Below are positions 21,942 through 28,642 of a stretch of 47,150 nt of DNA, in pieces (within the stretch, counting starts at the first letter, position 1; every line of letters begins with the position of its first letter). Location of the stretch: positions 1-47,150 of the IMG/VR virus record IMGVR_UViG_3300037106_000005; one strand, written 5' to 3'. The notes under the pieces were generated by a model that was given only the letters and a program-made list of their open reading frames with translations, searched no databases and had not been told where the DNA came from. The position numbers were made by a program, and so were the translations under genes. The stretch is from a virus.

Positions 21942-22148
21942 ATGGCGAAGGAGAGGAAACGAAAGGTGACTATAACAACGAGACCGGATACGGTTACTGA
22001 TGTTTTGTATGCTCTCATCCCAATCCTCCAAGAAATCTCAGGAGAACAGGCGACGAGAGAGTGGTCGGGTATTGAGTGGGGGAGAAAGACCTACAACCGC
22101 CTTGAGGCATTAAGGCGACGGATAATCAGATTGGAGAAAAAGCCATGA
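21942..22148 (+). CDS. small basic hypothetical protein
   Basis: A 68-residue protein behind AAGGAATAA. Basic N-terminus ('AKERKRKVTITTRPD'), two helices, and a final Arg/Lys-rich helix ('YNRLEALRRRIIRLEKKP'). It overlaps the Lar-like gene by four bases. Nucleic-acid binding is likely from charge; no family. Confidence 0.5.
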   Translation: MAKERKRKVTITTRPDTVTDVLYALIPILQEISGEQATREWSGIEWGRKTYNRLEALRRRIIRLEKKP

Positions 22149-22774
22149 CCTCAACGCTGAAGCCGCCAGAGTTACTTCCCTGCCCGTTCTGCGGGAATAC
22201 ATCTCCTGACATTGAGACGCTTAATCAGGAACCGCGCATTTACGGACTGCAATGCAATAATCCAGACTGTAAGGTGTACTTCACCGGAGAATCCGAGGAA
22301 GAGGTTATTGACAAGTGGAATCTCCGCTCCCCCTCTCCGTCAAAGGGGATGCCGAGGAGGTACGAAATTCAGGTTGGAGATTTCGGGCATGGCAAGTTTC
22401 AACTCGCAACGTGTGCCAAACTCGACGGCGAGCACATGGACGCGGAAGAAGTCCTCGCCGCCCTCACCGAGAGAGACAGGGAGATTGAGAGGCTGACCGG
22501 ATTGCTCGCATTGACCGAACGCGCACGGATGGAAGATGGCGCAGACCACAACTCGGACGAAGTCTATGCGTTCAGGCGCGTTGAAAAACTCACGCACGAA
22601 ATCAATGACCTCCGCTCCCAACTCTCCTCCGCAGAGCAGACCATCGCGGGACTCAAAGAGACACACGCGAAGGAGTTGAGGGAAGCGTTTGAGGCAGGCT
22701 TTGTGTGTGGTCACAGTAGGCAGAACAGTAAAAGCGGATTTGATGAGTTCCTCACCCAAAAGGAGACGAAATGA
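22145..22774 (+). CDS. Lar-like restriction alleviation protein with coiled-coil extension
   Basis: A 209-residue protein. Residues 8-60 match the Lar zinc-ribbon pattern: 'LLPCPFCGNTSPDIETL' with a second cysteine pair in 'QCNNPDCKVYFTG' and a closing 'EVIDKWNLR'. Lar of the Rac prophage eases type I restriction by favouring host methylation. Residues 90-180 are a Glu/Arg coiled coil not in standard Lar. Together with the methyltransferase at 15705 it would be a second anti-restriction function. Codons are GC-richer than upstream genes, marking the start of a composition change. Confidence 0.7.
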   Translation: MTSTLKPPELLPCPFCGNTSPDIETLNQEPRIYGLQCNNPDCKVYFTGESEEEVIDKWNLRSPSPSKGMPRRYEIQVGDFGHGKFQLATCAKLDGEHMDAEEVLAALTERDREIERLTGLLALTERARMEDGADHNSDEVYAFRRVEKLTHEINDLRSQLSSAEQTIAGLKETHAKELREAFEAGFVCGHSRQNSKSGFDEFLTQKETK

Positions 22775-22959
22775 AACTTGAAATTGCCTTGGATGATGTT
22801 CGATTGCTCCGCGACGCTTTATGGAATATCGCTAGTCCCGATGGTTGGAAGGGTTGGTCAAGTGGTGACATTCAGCGTTTGCGGATTTATTTAACTCGGG
22901 AGATCGATGGCGATATTTTAATGAGCAAGTATGCTGAATCACTCAAGGTGAACCCATGA
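22771..22959 (+). CDS. hypothetical protein
   Basis: A 62-residue protein coupled to its neighbours by four-base overlaps. 'LLRDALWNIASPDGWKGWSS' and a helical C-terminus are the visible features. No family recognised. It lies in the GC-richer block starting at 22145. Confidence 0.5.
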   Translation: MKLEIALDDVRLLRDALWNIASPDGWKGWSSGDIQRLRIYLTREIDGDILMSKYAESLKVNP

Positions 22960-23243
22960 CCCCCGAATTGACCCCCGATGCAGCGAAGGGACCGGAGAGA
23001 ATCTGGATAGACCCGAACACCACAAACCCGCACCTTGAAAATAAGTGGTGGGTTGACGGTCACGACGAATCCGACATCGAGTACCTCCGAGCCGACACCG
23101 TGGCCAAGATGATGAGGGAGGCGTATAGGAATGGATGGCGGAATCGCTCAACCATTCTTGACGATATGGACACGGCCAAGTTGATGGACGAATGTGCCGA
23201 TGAATACGTTGCCGATCACGTCAAATCTCAGGAGGACAAATGA
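22956..23243 (+). CDS. hypothetical protein
   Basis: A 95-residue acidic protein. 'GPERIWIDPNTTNPHLENKW' followed by 'DIEYLRADTVAKMMREAYRN' resembles a short module I recall in phage proteins that start with 'ERIWI' and contain 'EYLRAD', of unknown function. It is coupled on both sides. GC-rich codons as in 22145. Confidence 0.55.
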   Translation: MTPELTPDAAKGPERIWIDPNTTNPHLENKWWVDGHDESDIEYLRADTVAKMMREAYRNGWRNRSTILDDMDTAKLMDECADEYVADHVKSQEDK

Positions 23244-23899
23244 CAACACCGTCAGAGGTGGAGGGGATGCCGACAAGGGAAGAGAACATCCTACGGCGAT
23301 TGGAAGCGATGTTGTCGCTACTCAGTCCAGGAATGGAGGAAGAGGATCGGAAGTGCGGTTATGACGAGATAGAGGATCTCATTCAGGAGGTGAAGTCCGT
23401 ATTCGTCGATGCTCGTCTCGAACTCGCATCTCTCCTCGAAACCCGCAAGCGAGAGAACGAGAACGCAGAGAAGATCATCGCAGCCATTCAATCCACTCCG
23501 GGGGTGGAGAGGCTGAGAGAGGCGTTCAATGCGGGTCTGGTTTCAGAGGTGGAGTTTGAGGACGGAGAGGAACACTACGGGGCAATCGAAGAATCGAGGA
23601 AAGCCGACGTTGCGTTCGCCGCCTTTATCCGCGCTCTCGCCCGTCCCGCAGAGGGAAAGGAGAAAGGGAAAATGAAAGCTGATACGGTACGAATAGTACT
23701 TGGTATATTAACAGTTCTAATGCTAATCATTGCATTCTTCTGTAACGAAGGCTGTGGAACAGTTAAAGATCTATATGATCCCGAGACAATCTGTACCTGC
23801 ACTCATGCTAATAGGTATCATAACGCAGAGGGTATATGTGACTCTTGCGATTGCACCTCATTCAATCCCGCTGAGGAATATGGTGGGAGTATATTCTAA
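23240..23899 (+). CDS. chimeric protein: coiled-coil part fused to membrane Cys-rich part
   Basis: A 219-residue protein in two parts. Residues 1-143 are GC-rich in codons, acidic and helical with 'RLREAFNAGLVSEVEFEDGE', recalling the 'LREAFEAGF' of the Lar-like protein. From M145 ('MKADTVRIVLGILTVLMLII') the DNA becomes AT-richer, a membrane helix appears and nine cysteines follow in 75 residues ('CTCTHANRYHN', 'CDSCDC'). The second part, which has a start codon and a GGGAAA just upstream, looks like a separate membrane protein joined in frame by recombination. Confidence 0.5.
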   Translation: MTTPSEVEGMPTREENILRRLEAMLSLLSPGMEEEDRKCGYDEIEDLIQEVKSVFVDARLELASLLETRKRENENAEKIIAAIQSTPGVERLREAFNAGLVSEVEFEDGEEHYGAIEESRKADVAFAAFIRALARPAEGKEKGKMKADTVRIVLGILTVLMLIIAFFCNEGCGTVKDLYDPETICTCTHANRYHNAEGICDSCDCTSFNPAEEYGGSIF

Positions 23900-23913
23900 C
23901 CAAGGAGGATAAA

Positions 23914-24201
23914 ATGGAACAGTTAAAAAGATACAACTTGCAGTGGGATAGTGACCATCCCGAGCGTCCACCTAAGATCAATAAGGCTGATGATGGATTC
24001 TGGATGATAGCTGAAAGAGTGATAAGAAATGAATCAGAGTTTAGAAGGCAACTCAAGTGTATGACTAATACGCACAAACTAGAGATCGTCCGAATCAACG
24101 ATGAGAACAATGATAGGATAGCTCAACTTACTGCTGACCACGAAAGGATGATGAATAAAGTAACTGAGGAGTTAAAACATGAGCACCGAATTATATCTTG
24201 A
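23914..24201 (+). CDS. coiled-coil protein
   Basis: A 95-residue protein behind a near-perfect AGGAGG and ATAAA. Helical and charged, with a heptad-like C-terminal half ('KLEIVRINDENNDRIAQLTA'). It overlaps the next zinc-protein gene by 23 bases. Function unknown. Confidence 0.55.
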   Translation: MEQLKRYNLQWDSDHPERPPKINKADDGFWMIAERVIRNESEFRRQLKCMTNTHKLEIVRINDENNDRIAQLTADHERMMNKVTEELKHEHRIIS

Positions 24202-24352
24202 GTGTGATAACTGTGGGGCTGAACTTGAGGTTGATAGGACTACGCTCCAGAATAACATGAGGGATATTATCCTCTATGTTCATCCATGTAAAAGATGTAT
24301 AAAGATATATAAGGAGGAGCATCCTGAAAAAGAAGATACGAGTAAGACCTGA
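24179..24352 (+). CDS. zinc-ribbon microprotein
   Basis: A 57-residue frame (ATG 24179, TGA 24352). 'CDNCGAELEV' and 'PCKRCIKIY' form a four-cysteine zinc ribbon, with an acidic-basic tail. It starts within the end of the coiled-coil gene. One of the last genes of the rightward block. Confidence 0.55.
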   Translation: MSTELYLECDNCGAELEVDRTTLQNNMRDIILYVHPCKRCIKIYKEEHPEKEDTSKT

Positions 24353-24425
24353 AGGTATAAGAAGGATGCACCCAGGAATAACGTATCAGCTGAGGGTATG
24401 TTCTTCTTGCAGTATTAGGATATGA
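24324..24425 (+). CDS. possible last rightward peptide, CTG start
   Basis: AAGGAGGAG (24311-24319) precedes a CTG-started frame of 33 residues, basic with a final 'CSSCSIRI'. No ATG, GTG or TTG lies at the right distance, so if real it uses a rare start. An ATG at 24366 would give only 19 residues. Confidence 0.25.
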   Translation: MKKKIRVRPEGIRRMHPGITYQLRVCSSCSIRI

Positions 24426-24438
24426 AGAACTAGAAAGA

Positions 24439-24464
24439 AGGGCTACCCATTTCTGAGTAGCCCT
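24439..24464. terminator. terminator hairpin between convergent blocks
   Basis: AGGGCTAC (24439-24446) pairs with GTAGCCCT (24457-24464) around a ten-base loop. It lies between the last rightward and last leftward genes, where both blocks must end. No strong T-run follows on either strand, so it may be partly factor-dependent. The stretch 24465-24527 holds only a tiny CTCT/AGAG hairpin. Confidence 0.7.
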
Positions 24465-24527
24465 ATCCCCGCACATCTAGTAGCCCATCCAATATCTCTC
24501 GATAGAGACCTTTCGGCTAGTGAGTGA

Positions 24528-24956
24528 TTACCACTGGATTACCCACCAGCCAAACTTCTTCGCTGATGGTGTAGCGCGACTCCTTGCAAAGATCACCGTA
24601 TCGGTTGAAGATGTAGATGTAACCGGACTATAGGTTATCACAGTCGAATCGGTAGAACCCGGTGTAACCGAATAGGAGCTCGTACCGAAGATTGTGGTAG
24701 CTGGCCTATACCCCGGTATTACCAGCGTATCGAACTGTATCGTTGTAGCAAATACCGCAAGCCCAGACGAAGTTCCTACAGGAAGAACTCCCAGTGTAGA
24801 AGCTCCAGCTGTTGTAGTCGAAGGCCCAGTCAGAGCATTGATAAAACTCTTCCTGATGGTAGGATTGCTGACGAGATCATTTATCACTGTTCCAGTCTGG
24901 GCGCTTCCCAGATAGACAGTGAAGACCATAGTGAGAAACAACATTAAGCGTTTCAT
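24528..24956 (-). CDS. secreted fibre-tip-like protein
   Basis: A 142-residue protein with a Sec signal peptide (residues 1-19, '...YLGSAQ', cleavage before Q). The mature part is Ser/Thr-rich and beta-like, ending in 'RATPSAKKFGWWVIQW', a form of C-terminus seen in fibre domains. AAAGGAGGTAG gives a strong ribosome site. A signal peptide on a fibre-like protein is unusual, since virion proteins normally stay in the cytoplasm. It may coat the infected cell's surface. Confidence 0.6.
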   Translation of the reverse strand: MKRLMLFLTMVFTVYLGSAQTGTVINDLVSNPTIRKSFINALTGPSTTTAGASTLGVLPVGTSSGLAVFATTIQFDTLVIPGYRPATTIFGTSSYSVTPGSTDSTVITYSPVTSTSSTDTVIFARSRATPSAKKFGWWVIQW

Positions 24957-24981
24957 ATCTACCTCCTTTGTGATTAGTTGA

Positions 24982-25004
24982 CTTGGATTCCTAGGTTATC
25001 CAAG
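24982..25004 (-). promoter_or_regulatory. hairpin between genes
   Basis: CTTGGAT (24982-24988) pairs with ATCCAAG (24998-25004), with a CCTAGG palindrome in the loop. It lies in the 57-base gap after the 25014 gene and before the start at 24956, and may act as an attenuator or processing site. Confidence 0.45.
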
Positions 25005-25013
25005 GTGTAACAT

Positions 25014-25322
25014 TCACTTCCTCTTCACCGTGTCGGCTGCGGATTGTTTGGCTTTCAGATACGCCTTGATGTTTTCCAGAGCCCTGTACTGATCCTCGAT
25101 GTTCTTCTGCGCGGCTTCGATGTTCTGGAGTTCCGCCTTAACGGAAATCTTGAGCGTGTCGGGTGGAGTCTTTGTGCTGTCGGGGCGCCGGGCGAATGCA
25201 ACAGAAGCGACAAGGCCAAGAAGCATCACAATCCAAAACGCGACCCTAAGTATGTACGCCTTTCTGTTCATGCTCAGACAAAACTCAAGGACTTCCATTG
25301 TTGGCCTGTCCGATGTTCTCAT
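25014..25322 (-). CDS. membrane-anchored coiled-coil protein (inner spanin-like)
   Basis: A 102-residue protein. The ATG at 25322 overlaps the upstream stop by four bases (ATGA); an ATG at 25271 would remove 17 residues before the membrane helix. One membrane helix (about residues 26-44, 'VAFWIVMLLGLVASVAFA') is followed by a proline-rich joint and a periplasmic coiled coil ('KAELQNIEAAQKNIEDQY'). This is the layout of inner-membrane spanins, but no adjacent lipoprotein is seen. It could also anchor the secreted proteins near it. Confidence 0.5.
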   Translation of the reverse strand: MRTSDRPTMEVLEFCLSMNRKAYILRVAFWIVMLLGLVASVAFARRPDSTKTPPDTLKISVKAELQNIEAAQKNIEDQYRALENIKAYLKAKQSAADTVKRK

Positions 25323-26416
25323 GGTACGATTCCCACCGTCGTATCACCAACTACGGGAGCGGTGATATACATTGCACCCGCCGTCAATCCGGCACTTCGG
25401 GCTGCAGCCGTAGTAGCGTAGAAAGTCAGCCCCGCTACCGCCAGCACTGATGTTGGGGTTGTAGTTCCAATTCCCACGTATCCACGATGAGCCGATCCGT
25501 CACCGATAGTGACAAAAGGGGTAAACCCACCACCAGGGCTATAAATGCCGTTTATTGCACCAAATTGCATCTGATATGATGTTCCCCACGTTGCACCTGC
25601 ATATAGTTTGAGTTTCCCGCCGGTATTCTCTATCCCAAACACATTGGTAGCATCCGGAGTAAACCAGAGAGCACTACTGTTCCCCGTCAACGTCAATTTA
25701 CCGACGTTCGTCAACTCCATCAGGCTGACAAAATTCGTTGTTCCGTTAGTGGTAGTTGTTCCCCACTCGAAAAATGTATTGTTCGCCGGAGGAGGTATCT
25801 TAAATCTATACTCCGTCCGTCCAGCCGTTGTGTCCAAATTCATTCCATAACCTGACCCGCTAATGTCAAACTGACCGTATCCTCCCCTGTGGAACAAGAC
25901 GTACCGATCCCCTTGCTGTCCACCAACAAAAAATGGTTCATAGGTTAGGTTGTTTGGAGATGCATACTCTGTGTGAACAACTGCAAAATCTGTAGCATCA
26001 ACACAATTATTTGCAGGACAGCCGATCTCAACAAAGGCCATTTGACGGAAAGGTTGCCCAACTGTGCCGCTCGATACGTTCCCGTAGCCCATTGCCGCAC
26101 GTGATTGGCCCAGATGGTCGAAGAAATTAAAGGCAGCAACCCCGGTCGCACTTAGGTTCTGTATGGCAAGGACATTATTTGTATTATTTGCAGTAAGCGT
26201 TGGTTCTGCGCCGCCAAACTGTGCGGTTAAGTGAGAAAACCATACCGCTCGGATCGCCGCTGAATCGCTTCTGAGTATTGTCAACAGTATTGAGCGAATC
26301 GCAACCGAGTCAACATGAGACGGAGCCGTACCCGAGAGACTTCCCCTCAGTGTATCCACCTGTGCCATCAAGGGAGTGGCACACAAGAGAAGCAGAGCAA
26401 AGAGTATTCGTTTCAT
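25319..26416 (-). CDS. secreted tail-fibre-like protein
   Basis: A 365-residue protein with a textbook signal peptide (residues 1-18, 'LLLLCATPLMA', then Q). The mature protein looks like a phage fibre: short beta repeats, 'RGYVGIGTTTPTSVLAVAG' near residue 320 and a glycine-rich shaft. Such sequences normally bind host surfaces as trimers. With export, it would be displayed on or released from the infected cell. It is coupled to the next gene. Confidence 0.62.
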   Translation of the reverse strand: MKRILFALLLLCATPLMAQVDTLRGSLSGTAPSHVDSVAIRSILLTILRSDSAAIRAVWFSHLTAQFGGAEPTLTANNTNNVLAIQNLSATGVAAFNFFDHLGQSRAAMGYGNVSSGTVGQPFRQMAFVEIGCPANNCVDATDFAVVHTEYASPNNLTYEPFFVGGQQGDRYVLFHRGGYGQFDISGSGYGMNLDTTAGRTEYRFKIPPPANNTFFEWGTTTTNGTTNFVSLMELTNVGKLTLTGNSSALWFTPDATNVFGIENTGGKLKLYAGATWGTSYQMQFGAINGIYSPGGGFTPFVTIGDGSAHRGYVGIGTTTPTSVLAVAGLTFYATTAAARSAGLTAGAMYITAPVVGDTTVGIVP

Positions 26417-26420
26417 GGGT

Positions 26421-26861
26421 TTACCTTACGATAAGTGTGTGACCGCTTGGACTTACAATCTGATCGCCGTTGGTTAATACCAAGTACTCTGCTGGAGCCG
26501 ATGAACTCATTACCGTAGTCACATTCGACGAATAGGGATGACCACCCTTAACTACATTGATACGATAGAAGTACATCGTATTAGCAGTTAATCCAGTAAC
26601 TGATTGCGAGGTTCCAGTTACTGAGTAGTTGTTATATGCTCCAACAAACGTAGAAAAGAATATACTTGTTGATACATCAAGAGTATATGACGATCCTCCT
26701 GTCAGTAGTTTCCAGTTAGCTACAAAACTAGACGATGTTGGGAGTGTTGCAGCTATTGTTACTGGGTGAGGCTTAACTACTCCTCCATGTATCGGAGGTA
26801 TTCCATGCACTTGACTAAAGCATGGATATGCGAGCACTAGAAGAACGACTAGTCTCTTCAT
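26421..26861 (-). CDS. secreted fibronectin type III protein
   Basis: A 146-residue protein. The start is ATG 26861, separated by one base from the previous stop with AAGGT upstream; an in-frame ATG at 26882 lies inside the previous gene. A signal peptide (1-16, 'LLVLAYPCFS', then Q) precedes a fibronectin type III domain of about 85 residues ('SSSFVANWKLLTGGSSYTLD', 'GLTANTMYFYRINVV') and a short C-terminal beta piece. Likely exported and adhesive. Confidence 0.68.
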   Translation of the reverse strand: MKRLVVLLVLAYPCFSQVHGIPPIHGGVVKPHPVTIAATLPTSSSFVANWKLLTGGSSYTLDVSTSIFFSTFVGAYNNYSVTGTSQSVTGLTANTMYFYRINVVKGGHPYSSNVTTVMSSSAPAEYLVLTNGDQIVSPSGHTLIVR

Positions 26862-26862
26862 G

Positions 26863-27138
26863 TCAGTTACCTTTGTATGCAATCACTGCTCCTGATGTTA
26901 ACTGGAGAGAAGTGAAGTGTCCAAATATAGTTATACCAGCAGGGAATGTTCCCGATATAGCATCGCCTCCCCATACAGGACTAGCGGTTAGCGCGGTGAA
27001 TACTGTATCGGTAATAATCTGTACAGCAAGGTAGAACTCCGCTGGTGTTGGAGTATGTACTCCACCCGTACTGATAAAGTCTGCTCCCATCATACCACTA
27101 AGAGCGTTCATCAAATGAGTCTGATCATAGATAGGCAT
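26863..27138 (-). CDS. small fibre-associated protein, paralogue of 27864
   Basis: A 91-residue protein. Its second half ('AISGTFPAGITIFGHFTSLQ' then 'LTSGAVIAYKG') matches the second half of the 27864 protein in length and pattern ('SIYGQFNKIKLRSGSVIAQH'). The two flank the fibre gene, so they probably arose by duplication and may both cap or attach to the fibre. They look like a compact beta domain. The start is ATG 27138 with a good AGGGAGGA site. Confidence 0.55.
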   Translation of the reverse strand: MPIYDQTHLMNALSGMMGADFISTGGVHTPTPAEFYLAVQIITDTVFTALTASPVWGGDAISGTFPAGITIFGHFTSLQLTSGAVIAYKGN

Positions 27139-27147
27139 GAGTCCTCC

Positions 27148-27864
27148 CTAAGACATTATTCCATTATTCTTTAGTGCAGTAATTATATTACTTACCGCAG
27201 TGATTAGTGCATCTCTATGTATAGCTGAATCAAAGGCTCCAGCAGTTACTCCAGTTCCACCAGTAGCAGGAGGAGCAGTTGAGGCATACGCAGTCTGTGG
27301 TGACGCTCCATTACATCCAAATCCAGCAGTCAAAGTAAGAGCACCAAACGTAGGAGTTGATACACTTGATATGTCCTGTATCGTATTAAGTTGTGTTGCA
27401 GTTACCTTTAGATTAGTAGTATTATATCCAAGTCCTATCACTCCAGCAGAATAAGTAATGGGATCAGTCTTGGACATAGCAGCTCTAGCTCTTGTATCTG
27501 TATAGTAAAGATTCGTACCCTCTGGAAGATTAGTGGTAGTGAACTGAACATTGACCCACTGAGATCCATTATACTCAATCGTATCTCCATTTACAGGAGA
27601 TGGAATGAGTACATCGGATAAACTCTCGAGTGTAGTTGGTGACACACCACCGCCTCCGCTTCCACTTGGAACAGTAGTGGGAACAACAGCGGGAGCTGAT
27701 AAGTTATCAAGCTTCTTCTTATCAGCAGCAGTCATGAATCCATCCTGCGATATAGTCACAGTCTGGTGTCGTCCATCTACTCCATGTTCCTGTTGGAGTA
27801 TCTCCTCAAGAGTCTTATGTAGTTCCTCAAGAGTACTGGACTTCATAGATGAGAAGTATGGCAT
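27148..27864 (-). CDS. tail fibre protein
   Basis: A 238-residue protein. A helical N-terminus ('STLEELHKTLEEILQQEHG') is followed by 'TISQDGFMTAADKKKLDNLS', 'LESLSDV' and 'NLPEGTNLYYTDTRARAAM', modules repeated in many phage fibre and tail-spike shafts. The C-terminus is a helix rather than a beta tip. No signal peptide, unlike the genes after it, so this one is the likely virion fibre. It overlaps 27864 by one base. Confidence 0.72.
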   Translation of the reverse strand: MPYFSSMKSSTLEELHKTLEEILQQEHGVDGRHQTVTISQDGFMTAADKKKLDNLSAPAVVPTTVPSGSGGGGVSPTTLESLSDVLIPSPVNGDTIEYNGSQWVNVQFTTTNLPEGTNLYYTDTRARAAMSKTDPITYSAGVIGLGYNTTNLKVTATQLNTIQDISSVSTPTFGALTLTAGFGCNGASPQTAYASTAPPATGGTGVTAGAFDSAIHRDALITAVSNIITALKNNGIMS

Positions 27865-28145
27865 CAGTACACTCCGGCGTGTTGTGCTATCACTGATCCT
27901 GACCTCAGCTTGATCTTATTGAACTGACCATAGATTGAGAGGTTATGCAAGAATGTATCACCGACTATACTGTTGCCACTCATTCCTGCAAAGTCATTCA
28001 GTATCTCAAAGACGCAATCCTGAGTTACGGTTATCTGAACCCAGAAGTCATTACCATCACAGGTGTGCAGCTCCTGATCGTTGATATATGTCGAGCCATG
28101 TTGACCAGCAAGAGCTGCACTAAGGTCACGATTGAGTTGAGGCAT
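27864..28145 (-). CDS. small fibre-associated protein
   Basis: A 93-residue protein, paralogous to 26863-27138 in its second half. It contains 'FWVQITVTQDCVFEILNDFA' and 'LSIYGQFNKIKLRSGSVIAQ'. Directly upstream of the fibre gene and sharing one base with it, so probably coexpressed and part of the same structure. No named family. Confidence 0.55.
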   Translation of the reverse strand: MPQLNRDLSAALAGQHGSTYINDQELHTCDGNDFWVQITVTQDCVFEILNDFAGMSGNSIVGDTFLHNLSIYGQFNKIKLRSGSVIAQHAGVY

Positions 28146-28155
28146 TTTATACTCC

Positions 28156-28542
28156 CTACTGGATTGTGATTGTTACTGTGTCTCCACTACCTATTGCGTT
28201 GCTGATCTTTGAGAACACTTCGTTGAAGGCTACGTAGGAATGAATCACGTGATCTACACCCTCTTCCTTACCCACGAGAATACATCCGAGTGTATCTTCG
28301 GGATAGTTGCCAATATGAATCTCGATACCGTTATGCTCAGGAACATCTTGAAGAATGGGAAGCATCCTACCGTGTTTAGGACTATAGACTATCACAACCT
28401 TGTATTCTCCAATCGCAATAGCGTTGGGCTTATCTATTCGTACTGGAGGCTCAAGCGTAAAGCACTCGAACTTATCTCCGATTGACAACTCGCCAGGAGT
28501 TGAATACTCTGTACTGGGCTTCCTATTCAGTGTCAGCTTCAT
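28156..28542 (-). CDS. DUF5675 family protein
   Basis: A 128-residue protein with AGGAGG six bases upstream. 'TPGELSIGDKFECFTLEPPV', 'IAIGEYKVVI', 'GIEIHIGNYPEDTLGCILVG' are the marks of DUF5675, from memory. The conserved His (76) and Cys (87) with the GC dipeptide recall the catalytic H and C of YkuD L,D-transpeptidases, so a peptidoglycan role is conceivable. No other endolysin is visible in this genome, which makes it worth testing. Confidence 0.75.
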   Translation of the reverse strand: MKLTLNRKPSTEYSTPGELSIGDKFECFTLEPPVRIDKPNAIAIGEYKVVIVYSPKHGRMLPILQDVPEHNGIEIHIGNYPEDTLGCILVGKEEGVDHVIHSYVAFNEVFSKISNAIGSGDTVTITIQ

Positions 28543-28642
28543 CTTCTACCTCCTCTGTTAGGTCTTCTTCATCAAGTGATCCATCGTCTTCCTCGTCGAA
28601 GTCTTCGAGAGGATCGTCTTCTACCTTAGAAATTGATTCCAT
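28523..28642 (-). CDS. 39-residue highly acidic protein
   Basis: A frame from ATG 28642 to TAG 28523 with AAGGAGGG nine bases upstream. More than half the residues are Asp or Glu ('FDEEDDGSLDEEDLTEEVED'). It overlaps the end of the ATP-grasp gene and the start of the DUF5675 gene, bridging the two. Its own strong ribosome site argues that it is translated. A DNA mimic or a regulator of its neighbours is possible. Confidence 0.55.
   Translation of the reverse strand: MESISKVEDDPLEDFDEEDDGSLDEEDLTEEVEDEADTE

Noticed and set aside
24979-25007. TTGACT on the plus strand resembling the phage promoter family.
   Set aside because: Seventeen bases downstream is AAGGTG, not a -10 box, and no plus-strand gene follows.
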